A DNA stretch of 64,000 nt from Marthasterias glacialis (Eukaryota > Echinodermata > Asteroidea > Forcipulatida > Asteriidae). The first letter of the stretch is position 1. Each line of letters starts with the position of its first letter. The stretch is taken from contig OU452221.1 in the NCBI GenBank assembly GCA_911728455.2, positions 2,818,290 to 2,882,289 of the forward strand, in the 5' to 3' direction. A program made the position numbers and the translations under genes. This document shows positions 36,178-51,000 of this stretch, piece after piece. The notes beneath the pieces are model-generated. The model did not search any database and was not told where the DNA came from. It saw only the letters and a list, made by a program, of their open reading frames with translations.

Positions 36178-36894
36178 GTAGGTTGTGATTTCTGTTATTA
36201 AAAGAGTCCCATTTTGTTATAATTCAAGGTCAACTTGATATTTCTATGATGATGTGACTACAGACTGAATTTTTAAGAAGGTTTTATTTATTATTATTGT
36301 ATGATAACAAAATTTCTTCCCGGAATTACATGTGTTTGTACAAATTTCAGTTTTGGTTGATTTTTCTTTCTGTGTTGGTTTCGCCTCGATATTGATTTTG
36401 TTTGAAATGTTTGGTATTCAATACCTTTTCCTCGTGGTAAGCGGATTGTGTATTATTACAACTAAAACAACCCTGTGCCGATTTTTAATCGGAATGATAG
36501 GCGGATTATTGCCGCTTATCCCTTCGGACATCAGGCCTCAAAAGCTGTCTGATTAAACGCTGTTGACACATACTCATGACTCATGTTCATTGAATGTGTC
36601 AAAGGAGTTGTCCTAATGTTCCCAGTAATCGATATAATAAATATCTCTTGATTATCTGGTGTTAAAATATCCTGGCTGGAATAGAAAAAAAGAGTCTGTT
36701 CTGTGATGCTATTGATTAATGTGATGGGTCTATGCATTGTATCTCTGCTTTGCATAAACCATCTGGCACCCGAGGCATTATATTTCCAGTTTTGTTTAAT
36801 TAACATTCATCCTCTCTTGCAAAAGTAACTTGAGGTTGCATTAGGATTCAGGGCAATGCATAAACAAGAAACTTTAAAGTATAACCTGAGAACA

Positions 36895-36965
36895 TTTTAT
36901 TTATTTTTTATTTTTTTTATTTTTTATTTTATTTTATTTATTTTTTTTTTTTTTGGGGGGGGGGT
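36895..36965. repeat. T-rich low-complexity tract with terminal G run
   Basis: Irregular TTTAT and TTTTTA units merge into a T tract followed by about ten G residues. It is a simple repeat, with length likely polymorphic. Confidence 0.8.
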
Positions 36966-39900
36966 GATGATATAAGAATATCAAGCCATGTATTGTAAAC
37001 CTGTCTTACTGCCCCCTCTTGGAAACTTCTCTTGACGTATGTACATGACATCAGCTGTTTCACATTTCGCTTTGCATGATTCAAAACAAGACGGTCATAA
37101 CTAGGCTATTCTCTTTTATCTGCTTGCTCATCAGCAGTTTGCAACCCTTTACCTTGTCTCAGAGCATACTCTCCCCACCAAGTGAACTCCCCGTGCAGAA
37201 ATCAAACCGGCACATGAATGACTAATAATATTCAGTGACATTTTCTCGTTGTCTCTTGAGATGACAAGGGGCAGTATGTTCTCCACTTTTCTCACCTGCG
37301 CATGTGTTAATGAGACACTTAAAGTGATTAGCATGTGACAGGCTACTCAGGTGGTTTGCCGCCTTGTTATCCGGCAATGGACATTGTGAGATTTCATAAT
37401 AATCATTGATTAGGAAAGTGTTAGTTATTTGACGCTTTCCAATGTATCAACATCTCATGGTGTGGCATTCCCTGTCTGATTCCCTGTCTCAGATAACAAT
37501 AATGAATACTGGTGTTTATTATTCCCAAATGGGATCGGACTGTTTTCTCTTCTCGTTCTCTATTTTGGTTACATTGATTTGCATAGGACAAAACTCTTCC
37601 TGTCGCAGTTTGGTTAAATTCTGATTTGTGTTGAGGAAGTGCGAGCTGTTATCACTATGATAGAGGAATGTAAAATTTTATTTTTCTCCATGGTCCAGGT
37701 ATAATTTTACTCTTCTTTGTATTCCCCTCTTGTTGTTATTGCTTTCTTTTCACTAGGTTTTGTTGTTTTCATTGTCTGCGCTTTGAACATCTGTTCAGAT
37801 TGATTTGGTGCAATACAAATGACTATTAGTGTTGTTAGTATTATTATTATTATTAGGTATTGGCTTGTCAACAAAAACCTAATCATCGTTAAACCTTTGG
37901 TATACAGTAGCCAACTGTGCTGTGCACATTAGAACAGAAGAATTAATTAGGAGAGGGAAGGGTTATGACAATGAATGCTCCAAGATTAGATAAACAATTC
38001 CTTAGTTACCCTTTAAATGTGGCGATCGTTATGTTTAAAATTATGCAGGGACTTGCAGACGCAGATGTTTGAAGTGCAAGTCTGGCACTGCATTTTGAGC
38101 AGGGTGTTAGTATCACTTAGCATGTTTTTATTCACAGACAGCGATATCGTCAAGTGCAGTTAAGTTACTTAACGGTTTCTTAACGAGTAGTTGAAGCACA
38201 CACATAATGCACACACACCCACAAATAGCTCATATTATCGCACTCAATTTCGTCTTAATAATTTATTTAAGAATCATCTTGCTATTTTTTTTTTATAAAT
38301 ATCTCCCTGGTTGGAGTCGGCATCAATAATTTATTCCAATCTCATTTTGATGTGGAATTATTACACATTTCATTTTGACCTTTTCTGAAAGTACAAGAAC
38401 ATGGGTAAAATGCATTGAATACAAGATGCCATGAACCACTTCTTAATGCACCATTACATTTTACAAGCAAAGTTCCACGTAATTTTCAACAGTGAACTTA
38501 AAGGTGTGATCATCAGTGGCATTTACCGGAACAAACTTTGAAAAATAATCATCTTAGTTTTGACGTGAATGACAGATACTGAGCTCTAATTGCCAATTTT
38601 TGTTCACCTCATGTGCGAAGTTGATCACTGCCCAGTGAACCATATCCACAAGAAAAAAAAATTTAATCAAAACAGCAATCAATTTTCATGTCACAAAAAT
38701 AATACGATAGAATAAAGCTTTCAATTTTTACAAGTAAGTTACTTAAGTTTGTTTACTGAATGAAAAGAAAAAAAAATTGGGCACATGGACAATTACGTAT
38801 GTGATACAACTTAAAGGTACGTACAGTATTCTGATGGATTTATAAGCTGCCTGTACGTATATTTAGCTTAGTATTGCATTTTACTGCAGCTTTAAGCTGT
38901 ACTTCAACATGTTCAATATGCCCGCATTGACTTTGATACTTGTATGCTATTTGGTTTCATACACACACATACACACAGTTAATTAAAACTCACCATGAAA
39001 AATCTTGTCTGGTGTCCATGCAAATCAAACAAACCACAAGCAATGCAATACATTCTTGTTGTACAAAATAGATTACATGTTGCTGGATACATGTATATAT
39101 GGCTCCGATTGGAATAGTGAAATTTAACACAATTTTTGTAGATTTGTTCAATTTTTACTTCTTTTGTAAAGTTTTATGAAATTGTTTTGACGCGTTGATT
39201 CCCTGTTGTACTGAGGAAAACAACATTTCCTGTTTTTACTCGACGATAATTAGATCATCTAAAGGGTATGAGACTTCCCCCACCTTTCTAAAGGGGAGGT
39301 TCCAAATGTTTGATAATTACTTTTTCAGTTGCTGTGTCTAGACGGTTCATTTGTATCATGCATTAATCAGAACTGTAGTTAATTTAGTTTTCTGGAGTTC
39401 AAAGCGATATTTTTTATATGTTAATACTGATTCAGCAAATTAAGTGAACGATTAGTTTAAGTCTTGTTATCTGTGCCAAATTTTGCAGACTGCTTATCCC
39501 CCAAAATGTAAAGGTAGAATTTATGCTTTGCATATTTTGCTGACAAATCTTGTTCGATAACATGTATGCGTTGATTTGACGTTAGAGTAGACTCGAATGT
39601 AACAGAAACAAGAAAGTTCTCGTTGTCGTAGCGAGCCCCGAGGAGGGGTTGCCGCATTCAGATCCATGGCTATCTAGGTCTTTGGGGTATTCTGCAAATG
39701 TCAAGATGACGCAGTGGGTACTTGTTGCTCAGGATGAGCAGCCTTGAGACAAACATGGGCAGCTTTCTTTCATGCTAAATTGGATGGATAGACGAGAAAA
39801 AAGAAGAAATAGGCATACTCAAAAGAAATCAGAATAGCTCATTTGAAAAGAAAAAAAAAAAACACTGATGATGTTGGTTTTTCTTGAATATTTCCCAACT

Positions 39901-42900
39901 TCACTTCCCAAATCCCCAGGGTGAGGGGTATAATACATGGAAATGTAAATGTACCCCAAACCACTTGAAGATTTGTTTAAAGCCCTGCCCCTCAACTTAA
40001 CATGACTGCAGGCCGTTCTTATCTGCTTGTCAGTCTTGTATCTTCTGCTAACATACAGAAAACACCTATCATCACTTACTGTACATGTACATTGTATACA
40101 CATGCAAATTTGCTAAAGATGAAGAGCCTTATTACAGTGAACAGTGGATGGACTTTCCTGCCTTTATTAACCTTTTTAATTAAACATGTACTCATGAAGG
40201 GGCTACATTCATGACATAAATCTATCTGAATTTGTAACTGACGCAGATGGGGTCCTTTGCCGTTCCGCACACATCAAGTTATATGGATTTTGGCCCATCG
40301 TCACAGGTATTGACCCACGTCATGAATAGCTTGGCACAGACTGTCTGCAGACCTTTCAATTTGTCTCTCGTGCCCTGGGCCGGCTACCGATCCACCGTTT
40401 TAAAAAGATACATATCACGTCAGGATCACTGGGCATTGAGTTAGCTTGTCTTGAAGCTGCATTTCTTTATAATAATATTATATTTGTTGGAAAGAGGAAC
40501 ATTGTACTTTTTTCAAAATACAGCTAAACATTCAAATGTCATGTTGAAAAAGTTAGTGTTGTTTTTATGTAACTTGAAGCAACTACCCACAAGCAAGGTG
40601 TTAAGTTGCTGTCAAATACTGCAGTAGGTTGCTAAGTACATAAACAAGGTTGATTTAATTCTTAATCTGTCAACATGATCGAGAAGAGGATGACCTTTTT
40701 CAACAATGCCTATTTTTGATGTAGACTGAGTATCCCCTTCCAGGCAAGAATGGAACGTTTCAAAGTAGGTTGAATTCTGCACAACAAGCGCAGCTCAGTG
40801 ATATAACCGCAATAATAAATGTGGTTCTCACAGGCTGTGATGTTTACTCTCCCCCCCTTGAATGCCACTGCATCCATAGGTATTCTCCTCTTAACCTGAC
40901 CCTACACTGGGAGGCTGCTCCTTGATGACGCACGCTTAGCATCTACTCGGACAGAGGCTGAAACAAGTTTGTTTCAACCAACATTCGTGAGAGACTGTAG
41001 GGGTGAGATTCGGTCGTTACACCGGGGGTGGTGTTTGGGTAAGGCCCACATAAAGATGACAAGAAGTCGGGATTCATTATGCAGTACAACTTGCTCGCTA
41101 AGGCCGCTCATGAGAAAGTGTGGAGTTAAGAGGTAGCCTGTCTTATCATACCAGGTATAAATGTTGTTGACGGTAGTTACATATTTGTCACAGCTTGGGG
41201 CTTTTTGGCTTGGCGTTAATGCTCCGCAGATAATGCGATAAATAATCCCGGCGATGATCCCTAAATACCATTAAAACATGGAGTGGGGTAGGGGGGCCTG
41301 AAGTAGGCATGTAATGAAGATAGTAAGCCATCAAATTAACATATTGATGTACCTATGCATGGGCACACTTTACTTTAACTTCCCTCGTCATCATTGATGA
41401 TATTATTTTTGAGTTGCCAAGGCAATCAATTTCAATTGGATTGTCTGACTGGCAGTTAACCTTGACCATGAAATGCAATATTTTCACCTTACTGAAGAAT
41501 CGTCGTTTACTGCACAGTGAGTGGCCATTTCAAAATGTCACGGCCCCCAAATTAACATTGGTATGAATACATTTGAGTTCCAAGAAAAATCGTGTCAAGA
41601 TAAATAATCTCACTTTATATTGGTTTTATTTGCATTCAAATGCACCTAGGGTTTTGTTCTGAACTAAACAATTTTTAAAGTAGATTTGTTATATGAGAAG
41701 GATGTTGAAATGTTACCCACACGAAGTGTTCTAACTTGTTGTTCTTTCTTTCACAAGTTGGATTTTCCAGAAAGCACCAAGCGGTGCCTCTTGAGTGTTT
41801 CCGAATATTCATCGTAGGGGGTTTGCAACCGCCAAAAATATTTTCAGTTTCACTCTCATCCTAATTTATGAGGGTACAAGTCATTTATAAACACCAGCCT
41901 AAAGGTTATCACGAAGGTGAGGCTATTTTAAAAAAGGGTTGTTCCTTTGAACAGTTTCCTATGGTTAATATAACTCACTGTTGTCTCAATATAGACCTGT
42001 ATCATGGTGTGGCCATTTTGCTTTTCATGGTCCCATTCAGTGTAATGTAAGTATGTAACCAAACTGAGGCTGGAAGGTGCTAAAGTCTGGTTCCTGTATT
42101 ATAGACTAGGAACAAGAACAATCATTGTCACTGTGTACATACCTGACAGACAGCCACACCGTCTGGACCCTAAAGCAGTGGATTTTTTTTGGTTTCACAC
42201 GGAAAGAATTTGTGCTCAAGACAGTCAGCCTTGGCTTTGTACAATTTTATTGGTGCTGTTCATACCGACCCTAATGAATTCAATCTGCCTTATTATGCAC
42301 GTAAAGCAGGCACAGATGATGCTTTTAAACATAATTAAACAGTATTGATGGCCGATGAACGAAATCCGTGATTAAACTTCCTCACTGTGTAATTTCTCAA
42401 TTTGAAATGACAATGCCTGAGTTGCTATACATTAAGATTAACGTTGCTTTTAGATTTCCAAATTGGGGAAAAAAGTAATAAATTGCGCACACAAGATAAT
42501 ATACATTTGTAACTCATAAGCCTTTAACAACACTGTGGTTCCTAAGGTTGTTTTTTTTAGTCATTGTGAATATTGTATGATCGCTGGTTTTCAACACATA
42601 CAGTATTCTCAATTGCATTGCTGTTAAAAAAAATAGCCTGTCAGGTAGAAAGTTTGAATCCAAATGAAATATAAATTTTGTTATTCATGTTTGAACTTGG
42701 ATTGAAAATTCAACAACGCCCTTTAAGCTCAGCTCATAATAAATCCACTCGCTGTAAATATTTATGGACTGTGGTAGGATTATTCTGCTCTTGGAATGTT
42801 GAAGCTATAGTATTATATATATATATATTTTTGGGATTTAGGAATCTGAATGGACATCATATGTATAGCCAATACCATTGATATCAGAATTTGTTATTTT

Positions 42901-43412
42901 TCTATCAAGGAAGAGATATCTATCAGTTGTATTTCAAGTTTTTTTTTTAGAACACCTCGAACATGTTCATACCAAGCTTTTACAATATGATTTTTGTACA
43001 TAATATGCATGTTATTCAAATTTACATTTTTTTTTTTTAAATGTACATGTTCTCAGATTTAAAGGAAAGTTCTCTTTTCCTTGAATCACTTAGTGTAAAT
43101 AAGGCGTTTTATTACTTTACATCACATTTTGGAAAGTGAAATTCGTTGTTTACTAACATCTTCAGTTAAAATGATTTGACATTGTATCTTTAAGAGAACA
43201 GAGGTATAATCTGATTAAGGACTGTGAAAAGTCTGTGTTTTTTTCCTAAGCTACCTTTTGCCCCCCAAAAAACAAATTTGATAGGTGACTTAATTTTGCT
43301 GACTCTCACCATGGGTATGTGCTTAAATCCACATAGTCTTTCTAAACTTGTAGAGTTACTGAACAAGTTTTCTATCTTCTAAATTATCTTTACCAACTTA
43401 TACTTCGCTTTC

Positions 43413-43456
43413 TAAACTACATGTACGGTGCATGTAAACTACATGTACGGTGCATG
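43413..43456. repeat. Tandem duplication, 22 bp unit
   Basis: The 22 bp unit beginning TAAACTACATGTACGGTGCA occurs twice head to tail without mismatch. Each unit contains the palindrome ACATGT, related to the TACATG repeats elsewhere. Confidence 0.85.
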
Positions 43457-44261
43457 TAGCTTTTAAATTAAAAGTACTAACACAAGCAACATAGCTATAC
43501 AAATTAAATGTTGACATGCTAAATTTATTCATTCGTTTATTTTAATGTATTTTTTTTTTTTTAAGCAACTTTTGACATTAAACCTTTCATTCAAGTCATT
43601 CAAATGAGATGTTTTTGTTGAGAAGTGAGGACTTGACATAGTTACTGCGGAATAAAAAAAATTATAATGATTAATAATGATTAATAATTTGCAGACTGTA
43701 ATGCTAATTGTCAAAAAGTACACCGAACTACGTGAATACAAAGTAACCTTGAAAATATAATGTTGGGTGGTGTCAAGGTATTAAAGGTATTATTACATTC
43801 TGTTTTTTTGTTGTTGTTTTTTTAGTTGTTTTTTTAGTATTTTTTTTTTTTAGATTACATTAATTTAAATGTTCTTGTTTTCGACAAACAATCAAATAAA
43901 CCACCCTGTGCACATTGCATCAAATTGGGTGATCACATGTTAATGACAACAATGAAAATGGTTTATATTTTGTTGGGGAATGTGTGCACGTTCATACATG
44001 TACATGTATCGGTCTTGTTTTGATTGTGGCATAGGTTATTTTGATGAGTCTTCCGAAGCTATTACTTTTAACAGTATTTTACACTGGTCTCTGGAGGATC
44101 AGTACTCGTATGAACTGTATAATCAGCTTTCAGATTGAAGTCCATCTTCTTCTCTTGATAGTTCCTGTACAATTTCCTTAATGTGAAGGGAACCGCATTG
44201 GGTAGATGCATCCATTTATTAAAGAATAGGAGAATATTAATTATAAATGGTAATAAGCAAA

Positions 44262-44299
44262 GCTATGAAATGTCACGCATGCTATGAAATGTCACGCGT
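44262..44299. repeat. Tandem duplication, 19 bp unit
   Basis: GCTATGAAATGTCACGCAT is followed directly by a second copy with one change. It is a recent local duplication in intron 5. Confidence 0.85.
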
Positions 44300-44319
44300 T
44301 TCATTCGAATATGCATCAG

Positions 44320-44480
44320 GCCTTGAATTACACGGGAGGCCATAGCCTCTGTTGCCCTGGTCTTGGTCTTGGTGCCCCTTCAAAAGTTTCCCATAGACTT
44401 AAAAGATTTTCCAATGGAAAGTGCCCTTTGGAAAATGGAAATGGCCTTGCCCTCTCATAGATGAAATTCCAGGCTTGGGG
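44320..44480 (+). repeat. Interspersed GGGCAAGGCAG-type repeat, copy 5
   Basis: Shared words in order are GGAGGCCATAGCCTC, GTTGCCCTGGTC, TTGGTGCCCCTTC, AAAGTGCCCTTTGG and GGCCTTGCCCTC. It has the same orientation as the copies at 10 kb. Copy 6 follows at 45075 in the opposite orientation, making an inverted pair about 600 bp apart. Confidence 0.7.
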
Positions 44481-45074
44481 CATTGTTCAGTATTTCGGTA
44501 AACCCATCATTTGGGTTAGATTGGATAATGCAGAGTTATTTAAGAACAAAAGTGGAGTCACCGTGTGGGGGTTATAGAACATTTGGCTATTGTTTTTAGT
44601 TTAAAATCCTTGTGATTTTCAGGTACAACATTTTTTACTTAAAAGTGAACTAAAAATTATAATTATGAAAGAAAATGAGCCACCAGTGGAAGGCAATTGA
44701 GTGCTTGAATTTATATGTGATTTCTGTCATGAATACATGTACATTACAAAATTGTCACTCGGCAGAGTTCTCCCCATAATTTATTTTCAAAACTGGGGGG
44801 CTTTCTGGATCCACATTTTGCAAGTGTGGCTGAAGCATGCTGAATTGAAACCAGGTCCTCAGGAGTGTTTTTATTTGATGTTCATGTTTGGTTTGAAAAG
44901 CTCTACTGTGTAATCTGGAGCATTTAAAATGGTGTTGTGTTATGTTTTTTTTGTGACTTTGATGTTAAAACTTAATAAAATCATATGGGTATCGACCGTA
45001 ATTCCTATGTATCGGCCCGTAATTTGTGCTGTCGTCCTGACATGCTAGCTTGTGCATGGGGAGAACCCTGCTTT

Positions 45075-45185
45075 GGCCTGATGTTTTGCTGTTGTTAAGG
45101 GCAAGGCAGTTTTTCCTTTGTAACTTAAGGATACTTCTTTGAGGGCAGTTTAAAATGACCAGGGGCATGGAGGCAAAAGAGATCT
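45075..45185 (-). repeat. Interspersed GGGCAAGGCAG-type repeat, copy 6 (partial)
   Basis: GCCTGATGTTTTGCTGTTGT, then AAGGGCAAGGCAGTTTTTCC, then GACCAGGGGCATGGAGGCAA give the clearest statement of the motif on the opposite strand. The middle part is shortened. Confidence 0.7.
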
Positions 45186-45468
45186 CTGCTTTAGAAAGTC
45201 TGCCAACTCATAGTTTGTTTCTCACAATGTGCATGTTCTATCTATATTTGTAGTAATTGAAATTTTGTCAAATAACTGTCTAATACCCGTTCAGACCAGG
45301 GAGGACATTGTGTCCACACTGTAGGCCTACAGGTTAACATGTTATACAGTGCGCAAGGGATACCCATCATTTCCCTCAGCAAGTAGGTTTTCTTTTTCTA
45401 AGGCGTATCAAACTCTGTATTTAAAAATATTTCCCTAATTTTGTTATTGCTGTTGTTGTTGACAATAG

Positions 45469-45679
45469 GTACAGCATCCAGAGCCTTCTGAAGCACGAGT
45501 TCTTTGAGGATACAGGATTCCGAGTGGAGCTGGTGGAGGATACCAACACAGATAACATCCAGTTGCAGCTGCGGGTGGAAGATCCCAAGAAGCGACGAGA
45601 CAAGCACAAAGACAATGAGGCGCTTCAGTTTGCCTTCTACCTGCAGAAAGATGAACCGGAGAAAGTGGCCGCAGAAATG
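45469..45679 (+). CDS. WNK: WNK exon 6: end of kinase domain and PF2-like domain
   Basis: Residues 478-548. [20 protein letters not shown] closes the kinase domain and opens the PF2-like domain ([19 protein letters not shown], then [20 protein letters not shown]). This region corresponds to the autoinhibitory OSR-type domain after the WNK1 kinase, which binds RFxV-type peptides. The acceptor is TTGACAATAG and the donor ATG followed by GTGAGA, phase 0. Confidence 0.95.
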
Positions 45680-47929
45680 GTGAGAAAAAAGTTGGTTTGG
45701 ATTGGGGGTGATGAGCGGAAGAGGTGGTGAGTGGGATGAGGTGTGCGTGGGGGAATGTTTATGTAACCAGGTACCACAGAGTTGGTGTTGTTGAAAAGTG
45801 CTGGTATAGTGTATTTATAAGGGAAAAGTCGTAGGGGATTTGCTCTTGTCCTCCGTCCATCCCCGGTTTGGTTTGAATTTAAATGAAATTTAATCTGAAA
45901 ATTTGTCATCGCTCAACATCTCCATTTTTGTACAGCATTAAAGTGGCACCATGCATGACTGCTGCCATACCTGGTTACTTTCTATTTGCTTTATGGAATC
46001 TTTGTCATAAGGGAGAGTCAAACATTTAGTGGACTAACTTTGCACTTGACTTTATTTCGACATTTACTTTCATGTACATGGTGTTTGTACATATGCAACA
46101 AAAGAATTACTTTCTATGCCGCATTCTGGTAAAAACACCACACAGTGTTTGTTTTGGATACCAGCATCAGTGATGCAATTCTACCTTTTACACTAGAGCA
46201 ACCATAATAAACCAAACAAAAGACTAAACAAAAAAATCCAATTTGGTGTGTCTACTCTTGTGCACAATGATTCTGGAGAATTTGTAAGCATAAAATGGTT
46301 AACTCTCCTTGTTGAGGGGGAGGGCCAAGTCCTTCAGTCAGTTAATACTCTGGAAGCTGCGGAATGTAGAAATTGTTATCAACTTCATATACATCATCAT
46401 GCCTTAAGGTTAGAGTAAAATTATTTCTCAACAATCAACTCTGGTTGATATTGTATCACTTAACTAAGTGTTAGTGCTAAACTCTGGGCTTTGGACTTTT
46501 GGCTCATGTTTTATTTCCTTAACTACATCTATCAAAGCCAACCGAGTTAATAGAAAAAGAAGAAGATAAAAGCCAAAGATATGCCGTCGCTTTTTGGAAA
46601 TTTGCCATTTGGAAAAGATCAGTATTTAGAAAGAGGTTGATGTTTGAATGGTTTCCATGTTCATTTTAGTTCTCCCTTTTATAGGATACTTTTGAACAAT
46701 AGGTTTTCATTTCTAGCGAGCTATCTTGCCATGATTTTACAATCCATTGCCCCCAAGCGACTACACTTCACCCGCAGAATAATATGAAACGGCCGTCCAT
46801 GACAAATATTTGAATAAAAGGTTTGCCACACATGGTTTCATTTTGTTGCTTTTATTGGCCACATTTCTATGGATGTCGGTGGTAGTTCAAGCGAGGAGTT
46901 ACAACACTTCTCTGTTTTGTTAAGGGCTATGAGTAATACATGTAGGTGATGTGTGTTATAACAGAAAGTTAAGATTTATTACATGACTTGAGTATTCCAG
47001 TGAAGCCAATCTTTACTGTTGAATCAGTCTGTCCTGAACATGTAGAACAAAATTAAACAATTCTTGTTCTGGTCAGTTGAATATCGTTAAAGAAATTCCT
47101 TCTTTGGTTAACAACATAAAATGAAATCACAGTTGACCAAGTTACGGCAAAAGAAAACCTGCACTGACTGGTTTCAGAAAAAAATGTGTTGGTTTTTACT
47201 GTACCAATTTATAGACGCAGGAGTTTCCATTTGTATAGTGCTAAAAGAGTTTTTTTTTAAATTCTATGTCGGCATTTTGCTATTTGGGCAAGAAAAATGT
47301 ACTCAGTCAACTCAGAAAAGAAAATATTTTTGCCAGTAGGCCACCTGACAAAGGTGTTTGACTAAGGTCAGCTTTTTGTAAGCAGTACAACAATATTAAG
47401 AAAATAAACCCTATGGCATGAAAGATTTTTTGTTGTGATCGAGTGCGACTTTGGTTCGGGAGTGACCCAGGTCATGTTTTATTAGTATGTGATTCCAAGT
47501 TAGCCTACAAACATGTTTCCCCTGTTAATAGCATTGTACAGGGAATGGAATCACCAACATGTAGCACTTTTGTCGTCACAGCCAGCGGTTTACAGTAGTT
47601 TCACTATGAAAAAAAAAAAACTACGACCAAATTGAAAAGTACGGTGTACTGTACTTTGTAATTCAACTACATTGACTTGATGTTTCAAGTTTCAAAGAAA
47701 AGATTTCCCCATTTTTTTTAATCTCGGCCACATAAAAAGTAAGATGACCCGTAAACGAAAGTAACAATGCAGGAATGTCTGTCTGTTTTTCAGTGGGGGA
47801 GGAGGGAAGTGCTTTTGTCGCAGGCTTTATGATGGCCATCAAATGTAAATAACGGTGATCCATCATTGGTTACCAGTTGCATGTGGCCAATAATGCAGCC
47901 ATCTGCCCTTCCTTTCTTGTTAAATACAG
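45680..47929 (+). other. WNK intron 6
   Basis: About 2.25 kb. AT-rich, with no element recognised. Confidence 0.85.
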
Positions 47930-48056
47930 GTTCGCTCTGGCTTCCTGAATGAGGAGGACCTTAGGGTGGTTACCAAGATCATAAGGGACCGCATCGCTGC
48001 CGTGAAGAAGAACAGGGATCGGCGGGAGAAGCAAGAGAAGGAGAAAGAGACCGAAG
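47930..48056 (+). CDS. WNK: WNK exon 7: end of PF2-like domain and charged helix
   Basis: Residues 549-590 plus one base. VRSGFLNEEDLRVVTKIIRD matches the end of the PF2-like domain (vertebrate VESGYVCEGDHKTMAKAIKD), and RIAAVKKNRDRREKQEKEKE is a strongly charged, probably helical tail. The acceptor is TTGTTAAATACAG and the donor GAAG followed by GTCAGC. Confidence 0.93.
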
Positions 48057-51000
48057 GTCAGCTCATAATTCCTTCCATCCAGATGTATCCGCCGATTTCT
48101 ATTTATTTATTATTATTATTATTTATTTATTCTTCTTTTTTTCTTCTGTTTTTCCCTCTTATGAAATGAAGTCATCGATCAGCATTTTACATTTTTTTGT
48201 TTTTGTTCTCCCTCATGTGATCTGTATGTCTGAAAATTGGATGAGCGCCGTCTGGACATGTGCCTAAATGTGTGTGTGAACTGGATCTCAGACAGTATTT
48301 CAGGGTTAACATACAGTTAACACGAGTCCCGTGAGAAAAACTAATTAAGCATAGTATCTGTAGATTCTTTTCATGTGTTGTGTGCAGCATTGTGGTAATA
48401 ATTCCACCGGGTGTTTTTTTTGTAGCTACAAAACATTTTATACGAAAAAAGGGCAGAGGTTCACTGCATTGCAATGAAATATTGCATTGTTGGTGAAATA
48501 GGAACCCCTCCCCTCCGTAAATAAAAGAGGGACAAGATTCACACAGGGAAATACGTAGCCGTGTGTGGTAATGTCTAAACATTGTGGTTGTGAATGACCT
48601 TGAATGCTTTAATGTGACAAGTCTCTAAATACCCCCTGAATGTACGCAGGTTATTGCAGATCTATATTTTTGTAAGGCACTTAGAGGTGTGTACATAGCA
48701 CCTCTTCAATTCAGAATTTGTTGATCTCGTCTGGCACGCAGTGTGAACAACACAGGACTTGTGTGGTGCTTATGTTAACAAAATATTCTACTCTTGCCAT
48801 TGAACCATATAGACAGAAATGTATGGAATTTGGTCTCCCATGTTACTTTATTTTATTGAACCCAAGAAATTTTGTACACAAATAATGGTTGTGAGGCCCA
48901 AGTGACCTTTCAACTTTGGGGTCAAGTTCAAGAATGCGTGAGTCCCCCCCCTCGAATATCAATGAACAAAAGTTCCTGGAAAAAAAAAAAAAAAAAAAAA
49001 CAAACGGTTACAAGGCAACCTTTTCTGATGACTTGCACAGAAATACAGTGTAAATCATATTTTATGTACCATGGGTGACCCGGGATCAAATATTGAATTG
49101 ATACGCTTAGCAAAGTGCACATTTTGTGTGTGTGTGAAAGATCCGTGTAAAAAAATAAGGGGCGACATGTAAATGCCCTGGAAAAATCGACTTTGCAGAT
49201 GTGTACTAAGACACAAAGGAGGACAATGTAATGAAAATAGCATGAGGTAGGGAATTAAAGATGCATGGGATTCCACAACCCCCCCCCCCCCGCCGCCCCC
49301 AAACCTTAATCAGTGTTCCCTTTCCTTTCTGATTAAATGATGAGATTTATGCATCCTGAGTGTATGGAAAGTGTGCGATTGTTTCCTAAAACATCATGTT
49401 TCTTTGGTGAAGTTCCTTACTGTTGGTTTCACTGCTCAGTACAATCTATCAGTGGGAGTGCAGTACTAAAGCACTGTTTATGAGATATCCTTCTCGTAAA
49501 TCAAGTTTTGTCCTGTCCCATTTCCTAGCTATGAAATAGAATACAATCTTTCAGTTGATGCTTTGTCCTTACAACAATAAGGCAAAACCTCAGCCAATTT
49601 CAGTGGGGGGGGGGGGGAAGAACGGTAATTAAAAAGTCATGTCATGGAATTCCATGGTTTATCCTCCAGATTGAATGTTTCATCTTGTCTAAATATTGGA
49701 CAGGTGATGTCTCAAGGTCTGCTTAGAGAAGACTGACTGTGCTGTCTGTTTGATGCTGTGTATTTCAGTGGAAAAAGCTGGCCACAGAATCAGTTCAGGC
49801 TTGATACTTTAATACATTGTGTAGATCCAATAATGATTGCATGGTTTTTGTACTGCAAGTGCCTGTGTGATGATGTGTACATGTACATGATGGTGGATGA
49901 AGCGTAAGAGATAAGGGGGGTAGTCTTGGGGTCATGGAGTTTGTGAAACACCACTATGGCATTTAGAGCTGGCATGATAACCTTGCCACTACACTGAGTC
50001 AGATATAAATCATCAATAAATGAATATGATATTGTGTATTGCCAATCTAATATCTGGAAAATGCAGTTCTTATACATGATATTTTTATTTTGATGTCCTT
50101 ACTTGCCAAATTGTTATGAAGGCTGCAACATTTGTGCAGTGATGAAATTGTAATCATATTTTCTATGTAGTTCATCTACAAAAAGGACTTGCACTATTCA
50201 AACTCGGGTTTCCAAAGTAATTTGTGATTGTCAATCAGGAAGTCCTGATTGAGGAATGTCGTCAGTTTCTGGCATGGAACTTCTTCAAGTAATTGCACAT
50301 AATATTTCCTTCTTCAAAATTAAATTTGGTCAGATAAAAGGGAATTTGGATTCTAGTAATGACTACCAAATGGAAAGAAACAATAATCTAGAAATGAATA
50401 AAGTCCTCTGGATTGCATAAGAGTTGAACATTTCAAAGCATCACACGCTTTCAATGAACTTGCAAAGTTTATCCAAATTATCAACATTCTTTTTTTTAAA
50501 TCCATGGATAAACCCTGCATTTCAGCTTATTTATTACTGTATTTATGCCGTATGATTAAGCACACACGATGGTTAGGTTTGATAGTAAAAACATGTTTTA
50601 TGGATCTTTTTTTTTAAATGTGCAGGCCGTAGAGCATGGAAAAATCCCATCCAAACCTTTCATTAATGTTTAAGGCAGCGTCTGGTCTGTTTGTCTCATC
50701 TATTCACATGTTCTCTCTCACGATAAGGACCTATTGTGTGTATTTCATGAGGAGTGTTTTAAAGTATCGACCTTGATGGAGAGCAGTCTGCAGACAGAGA
50801 AAAACATGAGAGGGCTCTAGGGGCGTATCTTCTCTGTATCCATCAGTCTGCCTGTTAATCAGCACTGGAGTTATTGCCATTTTAACCATTAAAATGCTTC
50901 ATGTAGGGGCTATCATCAGCTGTTTATTAGGTCTGGTAAAGGAGGGGTTCCATTTGAAAATGTTGTTTCTCCAGAAATTTTGTTGAGTAAAAAGCTTGGC

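Larger units (their letters stand above)
36178..45468 (+). other. WNK intron 5 (9.3 kb)
   Basis: The longest intron after intron 1. It contains an A/T-rich tract ending in a G run at about 36895-36965, two local tandem duplications (43413-43456 and 44262-44299), two copies of the GGGCAAGGCAG-type repeat (44320 and 45075), and a TACATG run near 44000. I see no coding exon. Confidence 0.85.
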